Positions 22,165-34,216 of a DNA stretch of 64,000 nucleotides are shown here, one piece after another. The position numbers and the translations under genes were made by a program. Source of the DNA: Microcyclospora pomicola (Eukaryota; Ascomycota; Dothideomycetes; Capnodiales); NCBI GenBank assembly GCA_002786065.1, contig NHNY01000019.1:186001-250000 (forward strand). The letters are read 5' to 3'. Positions within the stretch are counted from its first letter, which is position 1; each line of letters opens with the position of its first letter. Under the pieces are notes generated by a model. It saw nothing but the letters and a program-made list of their open reading frames with translations, ran no database searches and was not told where the DNA came from.

Positions 22165-23654
22165 ATGCCTGTTAAGCTTGGCCTTCTGTGGCTAGGGTTG
22201 TCGACCATTTCGGCATACCTCCTGGACTCAGGGAATGCGCACGCTATGGTACACAACGAGACGAAACGACTCAACTTCTCACCATTCAAACCAGTCCCTA
22301 GGTAGGTCACCACCATTCACACGGTAGCCAGTGCGCTGCACACCGAAAGTGCTCGGAAGACTGATCCCAGGCTATAGCGTTGATAATGTATTCAAAATGC
22401 TCAGGGAGCTGACTGGAAAAGAACAGCTGATCGTCCTCCGACGATTACAAGATATGCTAGAAGGTTGGGACTCCGCCAGGGCCAACGGAAACTTGAATTG
22501 GCAAATAGTGACAGGCTGGAAGCCCCCCGTACAACATACATGGACTTGGCCCACCGCTCTGGTTGATAATGGGTATTCTCTTGATAAGGTCATGAGTGAA
22601 GACCATCTTCGACAGCTAGGATTCGTGGTTGCGGATCTCGGCGTGCCCGTTCAGGCTGGGCTGAATTTTGACATTACCAGTACAGTTTTCCTGGATAGCA
22701 AGCAAAACTTGGCAGGTACGACGATTCAGCCTTATGGACAGGTGCCGGCAGGTCAAACGATCTCGGTGAGTTCGACCCTCGATCCAACATGTCCGGTGAG
22801 GATGGCAGTCATAAGACGAGATCACAGCATTCGCGTTTACTCTGCGGAGCTGATGTAACGATATACGCTGCTAGGCCACACACATACGTTATGTCCATCT
22901 GATGGACGCTATACAAGGTTACATAGTAGTCTTATACGCACTTCCACCTGCCGCAGTTGCTCAATTTGAGGACATGCAAAATCCGCCTGGGGGCCGACTT
23001 AAATTTCCCCCTATAAAGCGGTGGTCTGATGTCGCATGGGAGCATTGGAAGTACACTCATATGACGCGAGGACCAGAATCGGCTCGAATACCAGATGTGA
23101 AATGGATCTTTCAAATCAACTGTCGTACTGCGGCGACTCGTGGCATCTTGAGTGACGTGCTGGTAAGTGATACACTGCTGGATCGGGCCGACTTTAGCAC
23201 CCAGCCTTGAGGAATAGTGGATGTGCTGCAACGTCCGACCGGCGCTTACGAGAACCAGAAAGCTTCAGGCAAAAGACTTCAGCCCTTTCCCGGCGAAAGG
23301 TTCTCGTTTGTCATGAATAGGGGTATGACACCCTTACAGTCTGAGAGGAGCAATCCGTTGTGCATCGAGAATTGATGAAAGGCATATCAGACCACTTTTT
23401 GGCGATCCTTGGCACTGCAGAAGGCTACGCAATCACAATGTTTCTTGGACAACACCATGCTGGGTTCGGACACTGGCACCTGGTGCTATATGTTCATATC
23501 TATGCCTCCGTGGGCCAAGGACAGCATGGGGAACCGCGGTGGAGCCTGGCTTGGAACTTGGCCCCCAAGTCCTTCTGATGAGTTGGCGAATGGTTCCGTG
23601 ACAGAGTTATGGTACATGAAGAGGGAGATTATCGCCTTGGCAACGGCACTGTAG
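22165..23654 (+). pseudogene. Decayed (or badly fragmented) gene for a secreted conserved fungal hypothetical protein
   Basis: An ATG at 22165 starts a clear signal peptide (MPVKLGLLWLGLSTISAYLL). A GTAGGT donor at 22302 and a weak acceptor at 22359 would join PFKPVP to RLIPGYSVDNVF. The next block runs to a stop at 22856 and includes GLNFDITSTVFLD, QPYGQVPAGQTISVSS and RVYSAEL. A further block in another frame (about 22902-23162) has YIVVLYALPPAAVAQFEDMQ, RLKFPPIKRWSDV and WIFQINCRTAATRGI. A third (about 23225-23310) has QRPTGAYENQ and RLQPFPGERF. These blocks look like consecutive parts of one fungal family, yet the gap at 22855-22874 is too short for a normal intron and the join after 23162 fails in frame. 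I read this as a decayed gene. An unusual exon structure or sequence errors are alternatives. Its function is unknown. Confidence 0.45.
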
Positions 23655-25258
23655 GATCTGTTCATGTTGGTGCGACTCGAGGACATCGAGATTGATACTT
23701 TCTCACAATCAGCATATGCTGGGCGTCACGGGTACACATGATCTCTAAGCATTATGCCGCTCTATATTCCAAAGATCATTTTTTTCTAGCACGGCGTATG
23801 CCACATTCGGTCCCTCGTGGCTGAGCTGATCGATTGTTGCGGCATGTATCCTGGGCTGAGGATATACTCGGACTCTGAAGACCCTCTCGTAAAGCTTTCG
23901 TCCGATTCTGCGAGTTGTTGGTAACTTCCCCACTCACCTGTGAACATACGATGATGACCATTGCGGCATCGGCGTCCTCGCCTGTTGACTGTGGTTGAAA
24001 CTATTACACGTAACTAGATATTTCGAAGTATGAGTGTGAGTTATGTGGCAGACGCTCACGGATCATAGTTTCCGATATGCATCCGCGGTGAAAGACACTG
24101 CGAGTGCTTGTGAATGGCACGTAAAGTCTGTCCGAGCGGAATTGATCACGGCAATATCTGGCAAATCATCAGGTTGCCCTGAGCAGAGGCTGCCTATCTC
24201 TTGCAACATGTATTTACGAAACAGGATGGAAGCTCATCTACAGAGAAGAGTGATGGCCACAGTCACCTCGGCTCACTCATCCCCCAAGCGATCGTTCATC
24301 TCTGGACGGAGGCCTGTCGTTGTTGTTGTTGTTGTTGCCATCCATACACTTCCAGTGCTCTCCTTGGCGACGACCGCGAGTTCGTGCTGATCAAAGCTGG
24401 CCGGCGGCCTGCGGCCTAGGACATACAAGTCTAAGTGACATAGGCGCCCGGATTGATGGTATTATGTATGTCAGAAGAAAAATGACAATCGTGCATGCTA
24501 ATACATGACCTTCATAGGAGAGGACGTGAGACCGTGAAGTCCCCACGGTACGGTACCGGACCTCTGCCGAATACGAGGGCCGATTCTGCCAAGCGACTGT
24601 CGCTTGACTCGCGACGCGTCTTACCAAGGCTACCTTATACAATACCGCAACAAGAGCTGAACGAGTGTACATGCCTGGACAAGTACATTTTCTTCCCATC
24701 GTGGACTGGCGGGATCGAACATAGAACGTCAATGGCATCTCAGCGTAGAGCGCGCGAGCTTCACAGCAGCGGATGTTTGCATGGCATGGCTCGGATTTTC
24801 TGACATTATTATTGACCTCAGCCAAGAATCATATCGCATCCTTCGCCCGTGTTGGGTCGCGCTGCGCCTCTCAAGACACGGGCCATGGTGTTCCGACTTC
24901 TACATTACCTTTCGGTATAGTCTGCATCTGGCCTGCGGTGCTGCGCTCTCGCAGACGATCCCGGGGCGCAGTCCGCGCAGATCAGGCATCTGTCTCAGCA
25001 ATGTAAAGATCCTTCCGCTCTTTCGGTCAGGAGCCGAATACCTCCTGCGCTCGAGACGCACGATCTGCGGTGGTCAAGCTACGTGCCAGTACTTCTGATG
25101 AAGTTCATATATCCCTTTGCCGTTGTACTGAGATCTCATCATCTTCGTGTAGGACTTTCCATGCTTTGTCTGTTTGTGGTGCGCAAGCTCAAAATACCTG
25201 TACTCTATTGCTGCACTTCCCCCAAGTACATGGGGCCAATAACCTCACACCCGCAAAA
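23655..25258. other. 1.6-kb intergenic stretch upstream of the ABC transporter
   Basis: It contains the (GTT)6 run listed separately and probably the ABC transporter promoter near its right end. No other coding signal is seen. A tRNA-like T-loop on the minus strand near 24720 does not fold. Confidence 0.4.
24319..24337. repeat. (GTT)6 microsatellite
   Basis: Six uninterrupted GTT units lie in an intergenic region. It is a simple repeat with no evident role. Confidence 0.9.
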
Positions 25259-28200
25259 ATGACGGTCGCTGCATTTGCCAGTCAGACTTGGACTCTGACC
25301 AAAAAAGACCTACTGCTCATTGTCCGTCGCCGTTGGTTCAGCACTTTCATTCGAGCTGTTGCTTTTCCCATCGTGCTGTCGGTAATTCTGGCCTATGTGA
25401 AGCACTGGATTCACAACAGTGGCGGCTATGGCATCGGCACTCCCAGCGCCATTCGATCATTACCAGAAGCGTTTGATGCCGCTGGAGACAACAGGAAAAA
25501 CTTTGTGATCGTTGATAGAGGTCTATCAGGTCGCGACGTCGGGGACGTGATACACCAGCTCTCTTCTTATGCAAGCATTGGGGGCCGCACGGTTCATACC
25601 GTTTCGGACTCTAGCGACCTTCGAAACATCTGTCCCAGCTCGAGCAAAGGCGTTACAAACTGTTTTGCTGCCGTCGACTTCTGGTCATCGCCCGAAACCG
25701 AACCTGGGTCTCTGTGGAATTACACCATTTGGCAGGATAGCGTCATCTCAGGCGCCAATGTACTGCGTGACGACAATGCTGTGCAGATATATACTCTGCC
25801 TCTTCAACACGCCATCGACTCCTTGATTGCCACCAGAAACACTGGCTCGCTTCTGCCCGACACCATTCTCCAGTACCCGTACACATACGCGACGCAAGCC
25901 GAGGTAGACTTCCAGGATAACGAGTTCTTTGGGCTCCTCATCACCCAAGCACTTGCTTTCGCGCTCTTCCTGGCAATGTGCGGGATTGCATATCATCTGA
26001 CTGGCTATGTTGTGCGGCAAAGAGAGGAGGGCATGCTGCAGCTCATCGATGCTCAAATGCCCAACAAGTCGCGGTGGGAATGCTTGGCCGCACGTATGCT
26101 CTCTACCCACATCGCCTTTGATATCATCTACATGCCGGCTTGGATCATCTCCGGTGCTATCGTGGGTGCCGTCATCTTTCCACACAGCAATACTGGCTAT
26201 TTCGTGTTGGCTTACATGTTATGTGGATTGGCTATGACAAGGTCTGTCCACCATCGACTTGCTAGGTAATCGATCACTGACGCTCGACCCTAGTTTCTCC
26301 ATATTAGCAAGCTCGCTATTTCGGAGACAGCAGCTGTCCGCTTTGTCCGCTATCGTAGCTGCCCTTGCACTCGCAATTGTCGCACAATTTTCGCAAAGTG
26401 GACAGGAATCGACATCTACTGTAGCAGCATTCGCCACCGGTCTCCTGTTTCCGCCTTGCAGTTTTGTGTACTTCCTCGTGTCAGGTGCTGTCGCCGAGAT
26501 ATTGAGTTCCCCACTTGTTCTGACCCAAGGCATTTCACCTTTGCTAACGGAAACCCTGGGTGTGAAAGTCTGGAATCTTACACCTGCTGCATTCCTCGGA
26601 TTCTTCGCCTTCCAGATCATACTGTATCCAGTCTTGGCAGTAGTCGCCGAGCGCTTCTTGTGGGGCAGCTCGTTTCGAGGACGTCGCTTCCGGTCAACTC
26701 AGGAAATGGATGGTAATGCTCTACGGATCAGGGACTTCACCAAACGCTACAGCAAAGCTGTGAAGAAGAGTGATAGAATCTTGGCAGTGGACCAGCTCTC
26801 TCTCGACTTTTTCGCCGGTTCCATTACTATGTTGCTCGGTGCGAATGGTTGCGGGAAATCGACCACGTTAAAGACCATCACAGGTCTTGAGAGTATCACC
26901 GAGGGTCGCATCGAGATTGATAACAGCGGTGGTATCGGGCTTTGTCCCCAAAACAACACGCATTTCGGAGAAATGACGGTCCAGGAGAACGTCTGGTTCT
27001 TCCAGCAGCTCAAGAACCCATCGCTATCTCGCAAACAAGGCCTCGATGAAGTCAAACGATTGATCGTCGGTTGTGATCTGCAGCTTAAAGTCAATGCTCG
27101 GGCGAAGTCGCTCAGTGGAGGTCAAATGCGAAAGCTGCAACTTTGTATGATGTTGGCTGGTGGCAGCAAGGTTTGTTGCATCGACGAGGCCAGCTCAGGC
27201 ATAGATCCGCTAGCAAGAAGACGCATATGGGAGATTTTGCTGGCCGAAAGAGGTCACCGAACCATGCTATTGACCACGCATTTCTTGGACGAAAGCGAAG
27301 TCCTCGCTGACCACATCGCACTCATGTCCAAAGGTAAGCTTCGTGCCGAAGGCACTGTTGCCTCGCTGAAGAGTTCTCTCGGCGGAGGCTTCCGCGTTGT
27401 ACTACCTAGCTGTGATAGCTCCACGGTCCGCGATCTCGTCCATGGCGACACCATCTCGCGACAGCACGTGAACGACACGATTTTGGAAGTGCCCAGTAGC
27501 GCAAGTCTGTCGCCCCTCCTTGCGAAGCTTGACCAAGCAGGTATTACCGACTACCAAATCGCAGGTCCCAGTATCGAGACGATCTTTTTGCAACTTGCAG
27601 ATGAGGTTCGGCTTGATCAAGAAAAGTCGCCTGCAAACGAAGCCAATGGCGCGGAGCGCTCGACTCTCCCGAGCACTATGGGCTTACACACTGGTAACGG
27701 CTGTGGGCCTGTAGAGCAGACTTGGATCCTTTTCCGCAAGCGTTTGACCATCCTGAAACACAACTTCATGCCTTATGTCGCCGCCTTGTTTGTTCCTCTG
27801 GTGGTCGCAGGCCTCGTCACACGCTTTTTCAGAAACGGCAGTCATGATGGGCTTCAATGTCTGGACCCTAATGATGTGTACCAATACAATCCTACTCCAG
27901 AATCTCTTACAGCAGAGGAGGTTGCTAACGACATTATCGTGGGCCCGCCGAGCGCGATTACCGCTGCTCGTCTTCAGCGACTGGTACCGACCGCTGGGTT
28001 TTGTGAAGACGAATATTATTGCTATGGATCCGAGCCGGTAGAATGGAATGCTACTGTGGAAGTGTCGTCGCTGGATGAATTCAACACCCAGATCTCGGAT
28101 TCGCTCTCTGGCAACCAATACGTCGAAGGCGGATTCTTCATTGGCAATTCCAGTCCACCGGTGTTCGCCTGGATCGCGAATGGTGGCTATCCTCCTCCGC

Positions 28201-30304
28201 ACGTCGCAGTCCTCGGAACCTTGGACATGGCCTTGACGAACACATCTGTAGCCGTGTCGTACCAAAATTTCATACGTGGATACTCGCCACAAGATTTCAT
28301 TCAGTCGCTTGTTGCAGTATTCACTACGCTAGGCTTCATTCTATTCCCCGGTCTGTTCGCGCTGTATCCGACAAGAGAGAGGTTGCAGAAAGTCCGTGCC
28401 ATGCAATATAGCAACGGCATCACCACTGGTCCTTTGTGGATTGCCTACTCGCTGTTCGACTTCTGTTTCCTGATCATGATCTCCGTCTTGAGTATCGTGA
28501 TCTTCGCGGTCAATGGATATGGGTGGTATGGTCTGGGCTACTTGTTTGTGTAAGTTCGTCTAGACACTTCACTCATGCGCGCCTACTAATCTTCTCTACC
28601 AGCGTCTTCCTTTTTTACGGCTTAGCAAGTACGGCATACTCATATGTTGTCTCACTATTTGCACCATCTCAGCTTGCCGCTATTGCTTTGACATGCATCC
28701 TGCAGGTCGTCATTGCGATGTTGTTCTTCGTCGGGTAAACTTTGCTCTGTCTACACCACCCTCTGAAAACTGACTAATGTATGATCTCTCCTACAGCAAC
28801 TTCCTCACCGTCGATCAAGCGTCACTTTCCGCTATTCCTGGACAATTGGAGACGATCTACTACACCGTAGGTCTTATTTGCCCAGCTGTAAGTCTGCTGC
28901 GAGCTCTACTGGTCGGCCTCAACGTCTATGGTATCGCTTGTAATGGTGAGAGTCTGGCATCTTACCCGGGCGACATCAACTTATATGGAGGCCCAATATT
29001 GTACCTGATTGTCCAGACTTTCCTCCTGGTAGCATTCCTCATCTATTGGGAATCCGGACGCAGCCTGGAAGCTTTTGGCATTCGTTTCCGGTCGCGCTCT
29101 CGCTCTCCTCCCTTGCGTACGAAAGACGTGGAGAGAGACAGCGACGCGGCTTCTGACGCTGTGGAAGATATAGATCGCTTGTCGGACCAGAATGAGGGTC
29201 TTCGCGTGGGACATATCTCCAAAACGTTCAAAAGCAATCGAGCTGTGGACGATGTCAGCTTCGGTGTTCTACCATCGGAGAAATTTGCTCTACTGGGTCC
29301 TAATGGTGGAGGTAAGCATATGACTTTTCCGAAGTTTCAAGATGACTTATGCTGACATGTCTGAAGGTAAATCAACCACTATTAGCCTGATCCGAGGCGA
29401 ACTACGACCAGACCGTTCGACTCATCACTCCGAAATTCATATTGCCGGCGATAGCCTCATGCGAACACCAGTTGCAGCGAAGTCACATCTTGGTGTCTGT
29501 CCCCAGTTCGATTCTGTTGATACCATGACTCTTTCCGAGAACCTTCACTTCTATGCTCGTGCCCGTGGCCTTAGGGGGAAAGAGAAATCTGAGAATGTAC
29601 ATGAGATCATCACCCGTCTAGGTCTCACAGAGCACACGAAGAAACTAGTCGGCAAGCTCTCGGGAGGCACGAAAAGGAAGCTGAGTCTGGGCATTGCGCT
29701 CATCGCCAACCCCTCTGTGCTCCTCCTGGACGAGCCCTCGAGTGGAATGGACGTTGCAGCGAAGCGCACACTTTGGAGGACATTACAAGCCATATCCACC
29801 GGTCGCTGTCTCCTCATCACGACGCACAGTATGGAGGAAGCTGATGCGCTATGCGACCGGGCTGGCATCATGGCCAGCCAAATGTTGGCTCTCGGTACCA
29901 TTCCCGAGCTACATGCCCGCTACTCGGACAAGATCTATTTACAGATCGTACACGATGATGCGCCTCGCTCATCTCCAGAAGAGGTGGATGCTCTCTGGAC
30001 ATGGGTTCGATCAGAATTCCTGGTCGCAACAACGCAGCGAAGCGTTGGTGGACAGCTGCGATTTGCTATTCCAGCGAAGCGCGACCCTACAGCTCCGGCG
30101 CATCTGCTAGATGGAACGAACATGGGCATGCTGTACCGCACAATCGAAGCTGGCAAGGCACAGATGCGTATTCGAGATTACAGCATTGGACATGCTACTC
30201 TGGATCAAGTGTTCTTGAACGTGGTCTCAAGACACGAAGTCAATGAGGAGAACTCGCAGGTGGTGGAGCGAAAGAGCGTGGTGCAGCGACTGCTGAGGAG
30301 ATGA
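25259..30304 (+). CDS. Full-size ABC-A family transporter
   Basis: Five exons (25259-26241, 26294-28549, 28603-28734, 28797-29311, 29367-30304) are separated by introns of 52, 53, 62 and 55 nt and give about 1607 residues. The layout is TMD1-NBD1-TMD2-NBD2. After an N-terminal helix comes a large non-cytosolic loop and then several helices, as in ABC-A proteins. NBD1 has Walker A GANGCGKST (about residue 510), LSGGQ (600) and Walker B CCIDEASSGID (621). NBD2 has GPNGGGKST (1290), LSGGT (1391) and LLLDEPSSGMD (1414). Both sites keep the catalytic Glu and the H-loop (TTHFLDE, TTHSMEE), so both should hydrolyse ATP. The likely role is lipid or hydrophobic-compound transport, by analogy with ABC-A. 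The fourth intron interrupts the second Walker A. The start is the ATG after CCGCAAAA. Confidence 0.95.
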
Positions 30305-30585
30305 AGAATTGTGGCGGCTAAGGCTTCCGCAACGAATATATGATTCCAGTACCCTACATGTCCGATAGTGGATTTAATCAATGATAATGGCTATTCTCAC
30401 GATCGTCCGCATCTGTGCTGAGAGTTATGTTAAGTGGAAAGATGTACATGCACCTCATACACGAGGTGAGAAAAGTGCTGCCTGCGCCATTCGAAGACAC
30501 AACCAGATACCACTTCCACGTTTCCAATAATCGTCTTGACCTGCTTCTCTTGACCACAATTCAACTCTCTAACTGGCTAGCAGAA

Positions 30586-31866
30586 ATGATGTCCTTCGAT
30601 ATGCTGCCCGAGGATCTACTCATCGAGATCATGCTCCACAGCGCTTGTCTCCACGATCTGAAGAGCACAGTGCTGGCTACTCGCGCGACCGCCATAGCGT
30701 TCAGCCACAGGACACACCTCTTGCTTCACTCAGCCATGCAGAACGAGCTGAAGGACGTCCAACGATTCAACAACTCCTTTGCCTTCAGCGCCGTCATCCG
30801 GCCAGCATGCGAGTTACATCCTCTCCCGAATCGCAGGATCAGTCTGTGCAAGTATGTCCTCGACATCGTCACGGTTGATGGCGATCCGCCACGAAACATC
30901 GCCACTCCGCACGCCGTATGTGTGCTCGAAGCAGTGCAAGCGTCGCTGAAGGACGATGATTTCTCTGGATGGTACAGAGCTTGGGCCTTGAAGTTGTGTG
31001 GGCTGTATGCACGACTTGGCCCCGACGCGCAGAGGAAAAGAATCGAGTTGCTCGAGAGGGCTTATGCTCGACTCCTGGCATTCTCTGGCCCTCTCTTTGA
31101 TCTGGACGGGGAACCTCATGTCTATGCGGGTGAGCGTTCTTTGGGCGCTAGAAGTCTACTCATCGCTGCCAAGCTCGCGGATGCATACGGCTCTCAGCAG
31201 CGTTGGCACGATCGACTTGGAGTGGAACGACAAGTGTTGTGTCGAACGGATCTCAATACGCAAGACAGTCGCGAGGTGGGCATGCGGATTTTCGGCACGA
31301 TGCAAAACATGTCATCGATCCACGAGCCGTTTGAGTTCTTGTTCAAGGTCTACACTATCTGTAGAGCCGTCGGGTTTGCCCAGGCTGCGCTGACATGGGC
31401 GCGCCTGCTTGTATCGCAGCGTACTCTTGCTGGCCACGTTACTGAAGCCATGGAGACGCAGCGTACGGTCCTTTCTCACCTGCGACGCGGAAGCGTAGAA
31501 TACATCGCGTGGGGACGTGAGCTCGTCAAGATGCAGAAGCGCGCAGGTCTGCCATACGAGGCGCTGGCCACGAAGAGAGAGATCTGGCTTGACATGGATG
31601 CCACTTCGCGACACATTTATGGCTCGGCTCGTGAGCTGGCCGCTGACTATCGCAGGCTCAACATGTTCGACGAAGCTGTGCAAGTCTTGCAGAGCTTGCA
31701 TAGGCAGTCTCAAGACGACCTTGAACGCCACCCGAAGAGCAGAGAGGCGAAGTATCATGCACAAAATACTGCTCGAGCTCTAGCGAGCGAGATGGATGGG
31801 CGCGGTCGTAGAAACGAGAGCGCTGTTGTTCGATCGTTCTCAGTACATACAGCTATCACACTTTAA
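30586..31866 (+). CDS. F-box protein with helical repeats
   Basis: A single exon of about 426 codons. The start was set at the ATG pair at 30586/30589, directly before FDMLPEDLLIEIMLHS, which is an N-terminal F-box. In-frame ATGs exist further up (30427 and later), but the sequence between has no conserved look. Downstream of the F-box (about residues 4-50) the protein is mostly alpha-helical, with TPR-like repeats in the second half (for example QTRAGLPYEALATKREIW-like and YRRLNMFDEAVQVLQSL stretches). F-box proteins recruit substrates to SCF ubiquitin ligases through Skp1; the substrate here is unknown. It sits 281 bp after the ABC-A gene on the same strand. Confidence 0.78.
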   Translation: MMSFDMLPEDLLIEIMLHSACLHDLKSTVLATRATAIAFSHRTHLLLHSAMQNELKDVQRFNNSFAFSAVIRPACELHPLPNRRISLCKYVLDIVTVDGDPPRNIATPHAVCVLEAVQASLKDDDFSGWYRAWALKLCGLYARLGPDAQRKRIELLERAYARLLAFSGPLFDLDGEPHVYAGERSLGARSLLIAAKLADAYGSQQRWHDRLGVERQVLCRTDLNTQDSREVGMRIFGTMQNMSSIHEPFEFLFKVYTICRAVGFAQAALTWARLLVSQRTLAGHVTEAMETQRTVLSHLRRGSVEYIAWGRELVKMQKRAGLPYEALATKREIWLDMDATSRHIYGSARELAADYRRLNMFDEAVQVLQSLHRQSQDDLERHPKSREAKYHAQNTARALASEMDGRGRRNESAVVRSFSVHTAITL

Positions 31867-34216
31867 TGCTGCCGCGTTCAAATTCTGGAACCGAGACACT
31901 CGATGGATCAAGCATGATATCGGCGTCCAGTATCCTCTACGACCAAAGTCTGATTATCGTCACCTTCGTGGACGCTTGGACTGATGACGACGTAGGTCAC
32001 ATGAACTCAGAGTCGGCGACATCACACGATTCGACCAGAAAAGGCGTCCATCGTCCCGATTGAACCGCAGCAAAGGATGGTCGTCTGGCGTTCTTTGAGG
32101 TACCCGCTGTGGAAAAGGAACGATGAGACTGGTTCCACCCCGACTATGTTCTCTAACGGACGCACTTCTTCTCGGATCACTCGACTATCAGCTCTGTCAC
32201 GTGCCGAAGCTCCGACGCATATTTCGGACGCTTTCTGCATCAGTTTCGCCTGAAAGTGCTGGTATGTGTTCAATTCTGGCCTATCAACGGCTTTTTCAGT
32301 GTGTCTTCGAACCTAAAGTTCAACACTGTATGTTCTCCGGTTTGTCTGGTGTGATCATGAAACAAAGACTCAATGCTGTTCTTGTCTGGTCGGCGAGTCC
32401 AGAGTAGTGCGCACCAGGAGGAGCAGTAATGCGAGATGTGAATACTCGAATACTTTCGATGTACAGCAGCTCACCATGGAACAACGATGCTCGGTGTTGC
32501 GTGATGAACCAAACGATACCTACACCACATGGAGTGCCAAGAAGTGCCAGCCCATTTTCTAGACATACATCTCCTGTCAGTGGACATTCACGGCAAGAAT
32601 CCGACGTTATTCTTACCTTCGAACGCGGAATATGTGACGCCAGGCCATGGGCCAGGATCGGTGTTGTTCTGGGAAGCGTCAGCACTCACGAAAGCCACAT
32701 TGGTCATACACTTCCATGGTCGCGAGTATACGCATCAATCAAATTCATTGAGAGAAGGGGCTACTCACTCGCATCCGGATTATATCAGTTATGATCTTCA
32801 AGGTATCGCCGCCTTTGATATCATGTGCAAACCAGAAGCGGAGCTGAATCTTCCTAGTGTCCAAAGGGCTGCGCTGAAGTTGTCTCATGAATTGCAATCC
32901 AACAACGTCCGAAAAAAAGCGTAGCGGAGGCAATCTGGGACGCGCCCTGCCCATTGCGGGTGCTTCATCTGCCGTTCGTCGTGGTGAGTGGTTATCCACG
33001 GATATAATCACACCGTGGAAAGGGTCAATTCGGTTCCAATATCGTCCACCGGTTGCCTGCCCTTCGTCAGCCCCTGATTCAGGTACACCGCATATACCCG
33101 GTCGTGAGAACCCTCTGTCGCATGCATGGAATGCTCAGTGAAAACGGTCTCGGATATATCCATCAGCTTACGTCGAACGGAAGGCCTCTATACCTGCCAC
33201 TGGAATCATGTTCAGCATATTCCATAGGCACGTTGCTCGACACATTGAGAGATCTGCAGGGTGCAACCAGTTCTTCTGGAAAAGGGTCGAATGCAAAACT
33301 GGGAGAGTGGCTGTCCCATCCATTTTCCTGCTAATGAGCGATATCCTCCCAAACGGTTTGTTTGACCGAGGTTATACCAGACAGGTGTAGCCACCCTACA
33401 CGACCCTTGTGAACGGCATCCGGAAAAGTCAACGTTCTCGCGCCCACTTCCATGGTCGAGAGTCTAGGCTATATGGTGTTGTATGAGGGGGTGCGCACTG
33501 GGCCAAGATCCTGAGTCGACGAGACATGGCCTCAACTACTTAAGTACTGTGGTGTCATGCTCTTCTACCCATGGTTGGTGCACATCTCAAGGCCAGCCAC
33601 GAGCAGTAGGGAATGCTGCACATACACAAGTGAATAGGAGATATCTGTGGTTGTACAAGAACATTGGGATCCTCGATAACGTCACGGATGCAGACTCGTG
33701 GCCGTGATGATTCGAGCTACCCCATCGAACTCCTCTATCATTCTGATCTCAGCGTGAAATTCGCTTGAGCACAACCTACTCTGACGTGTCTATGCCTTGT
33801 ACGGCGGAGAGCTTGGTGCGAATAACATCTTTATACGACGTCCGCAAAGTGGTGGCAGCTGTCTCGCGACATACGACCTTGACCGCGGCTTTGCACATGT
33901 GCTCTCACGTTGGAGGTGGTTGGGGTTTCGCCAGGCTGCTCTTTGTGACGCCTTATACTTTTCTCGATATGAATCGCCGTGAGCCTTGGACATAAGGTAA
34001 TGACAGTGTGGTCTCGGGTGGGCAACTAGGGTCTGCCGAAGTGCCTTAGAATATGAAATATGAAAAGTAGCAACTGTTGAATCACGCGAGTTGATTACAC
34101 AGTGAATGGCGTTGTAAGTACGAAAATACTTTGCTTCTACCCACAGGTGACACCATCTATATATACATATACCCGCCGTCATTAAAGATAATTGTACAAG
34201 CATTGCCGTTCGAAGC
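31867..34216. other. 2.3-kb gene-poor interval
   Basis: There is no well-supported gene between the F-box gene and the tel1 stop. One ATG-started frame (32529-32924) is listed separately. A 13-14 bp match (CACTTCCATGGTCG) occurs near 32728 and near 33450, in both cases readable as HFHGRE. It may be chance or a trace of a decayed duplicated gene. Confidence 0.4.
32529..32924 (+). CDS. Hypothetical 131-codon frame, weak
   Basis: This frame has an ATG start and a fairly normal amino-acid composition (for example GPGSVLFWEASALTKATLVI). It has no recognised domain, no signal peptide and no clear splice partner. It may be an exon of a decayed gene or a chance frame. Confidence 0.15.
   Translation: MECQEVPAHFLDIHLLSVDIHGKNPTLFLPSNAEYVTPGHGPGSVLFWEASALTKATLVIHFHGREYTHQSNSLREGATHSHPDYISYDLQGIAAFDIMCKPEAELNLPSVQRAALKLSHELQSNNVRKKA

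Noticed and set aside
24690-24780. Possible tRNA on the minus strand (T-loop-like TTCGATCCCG)
   Set aside because: The T-stem and acceptor stem do not pair and no anticodon arm forms.
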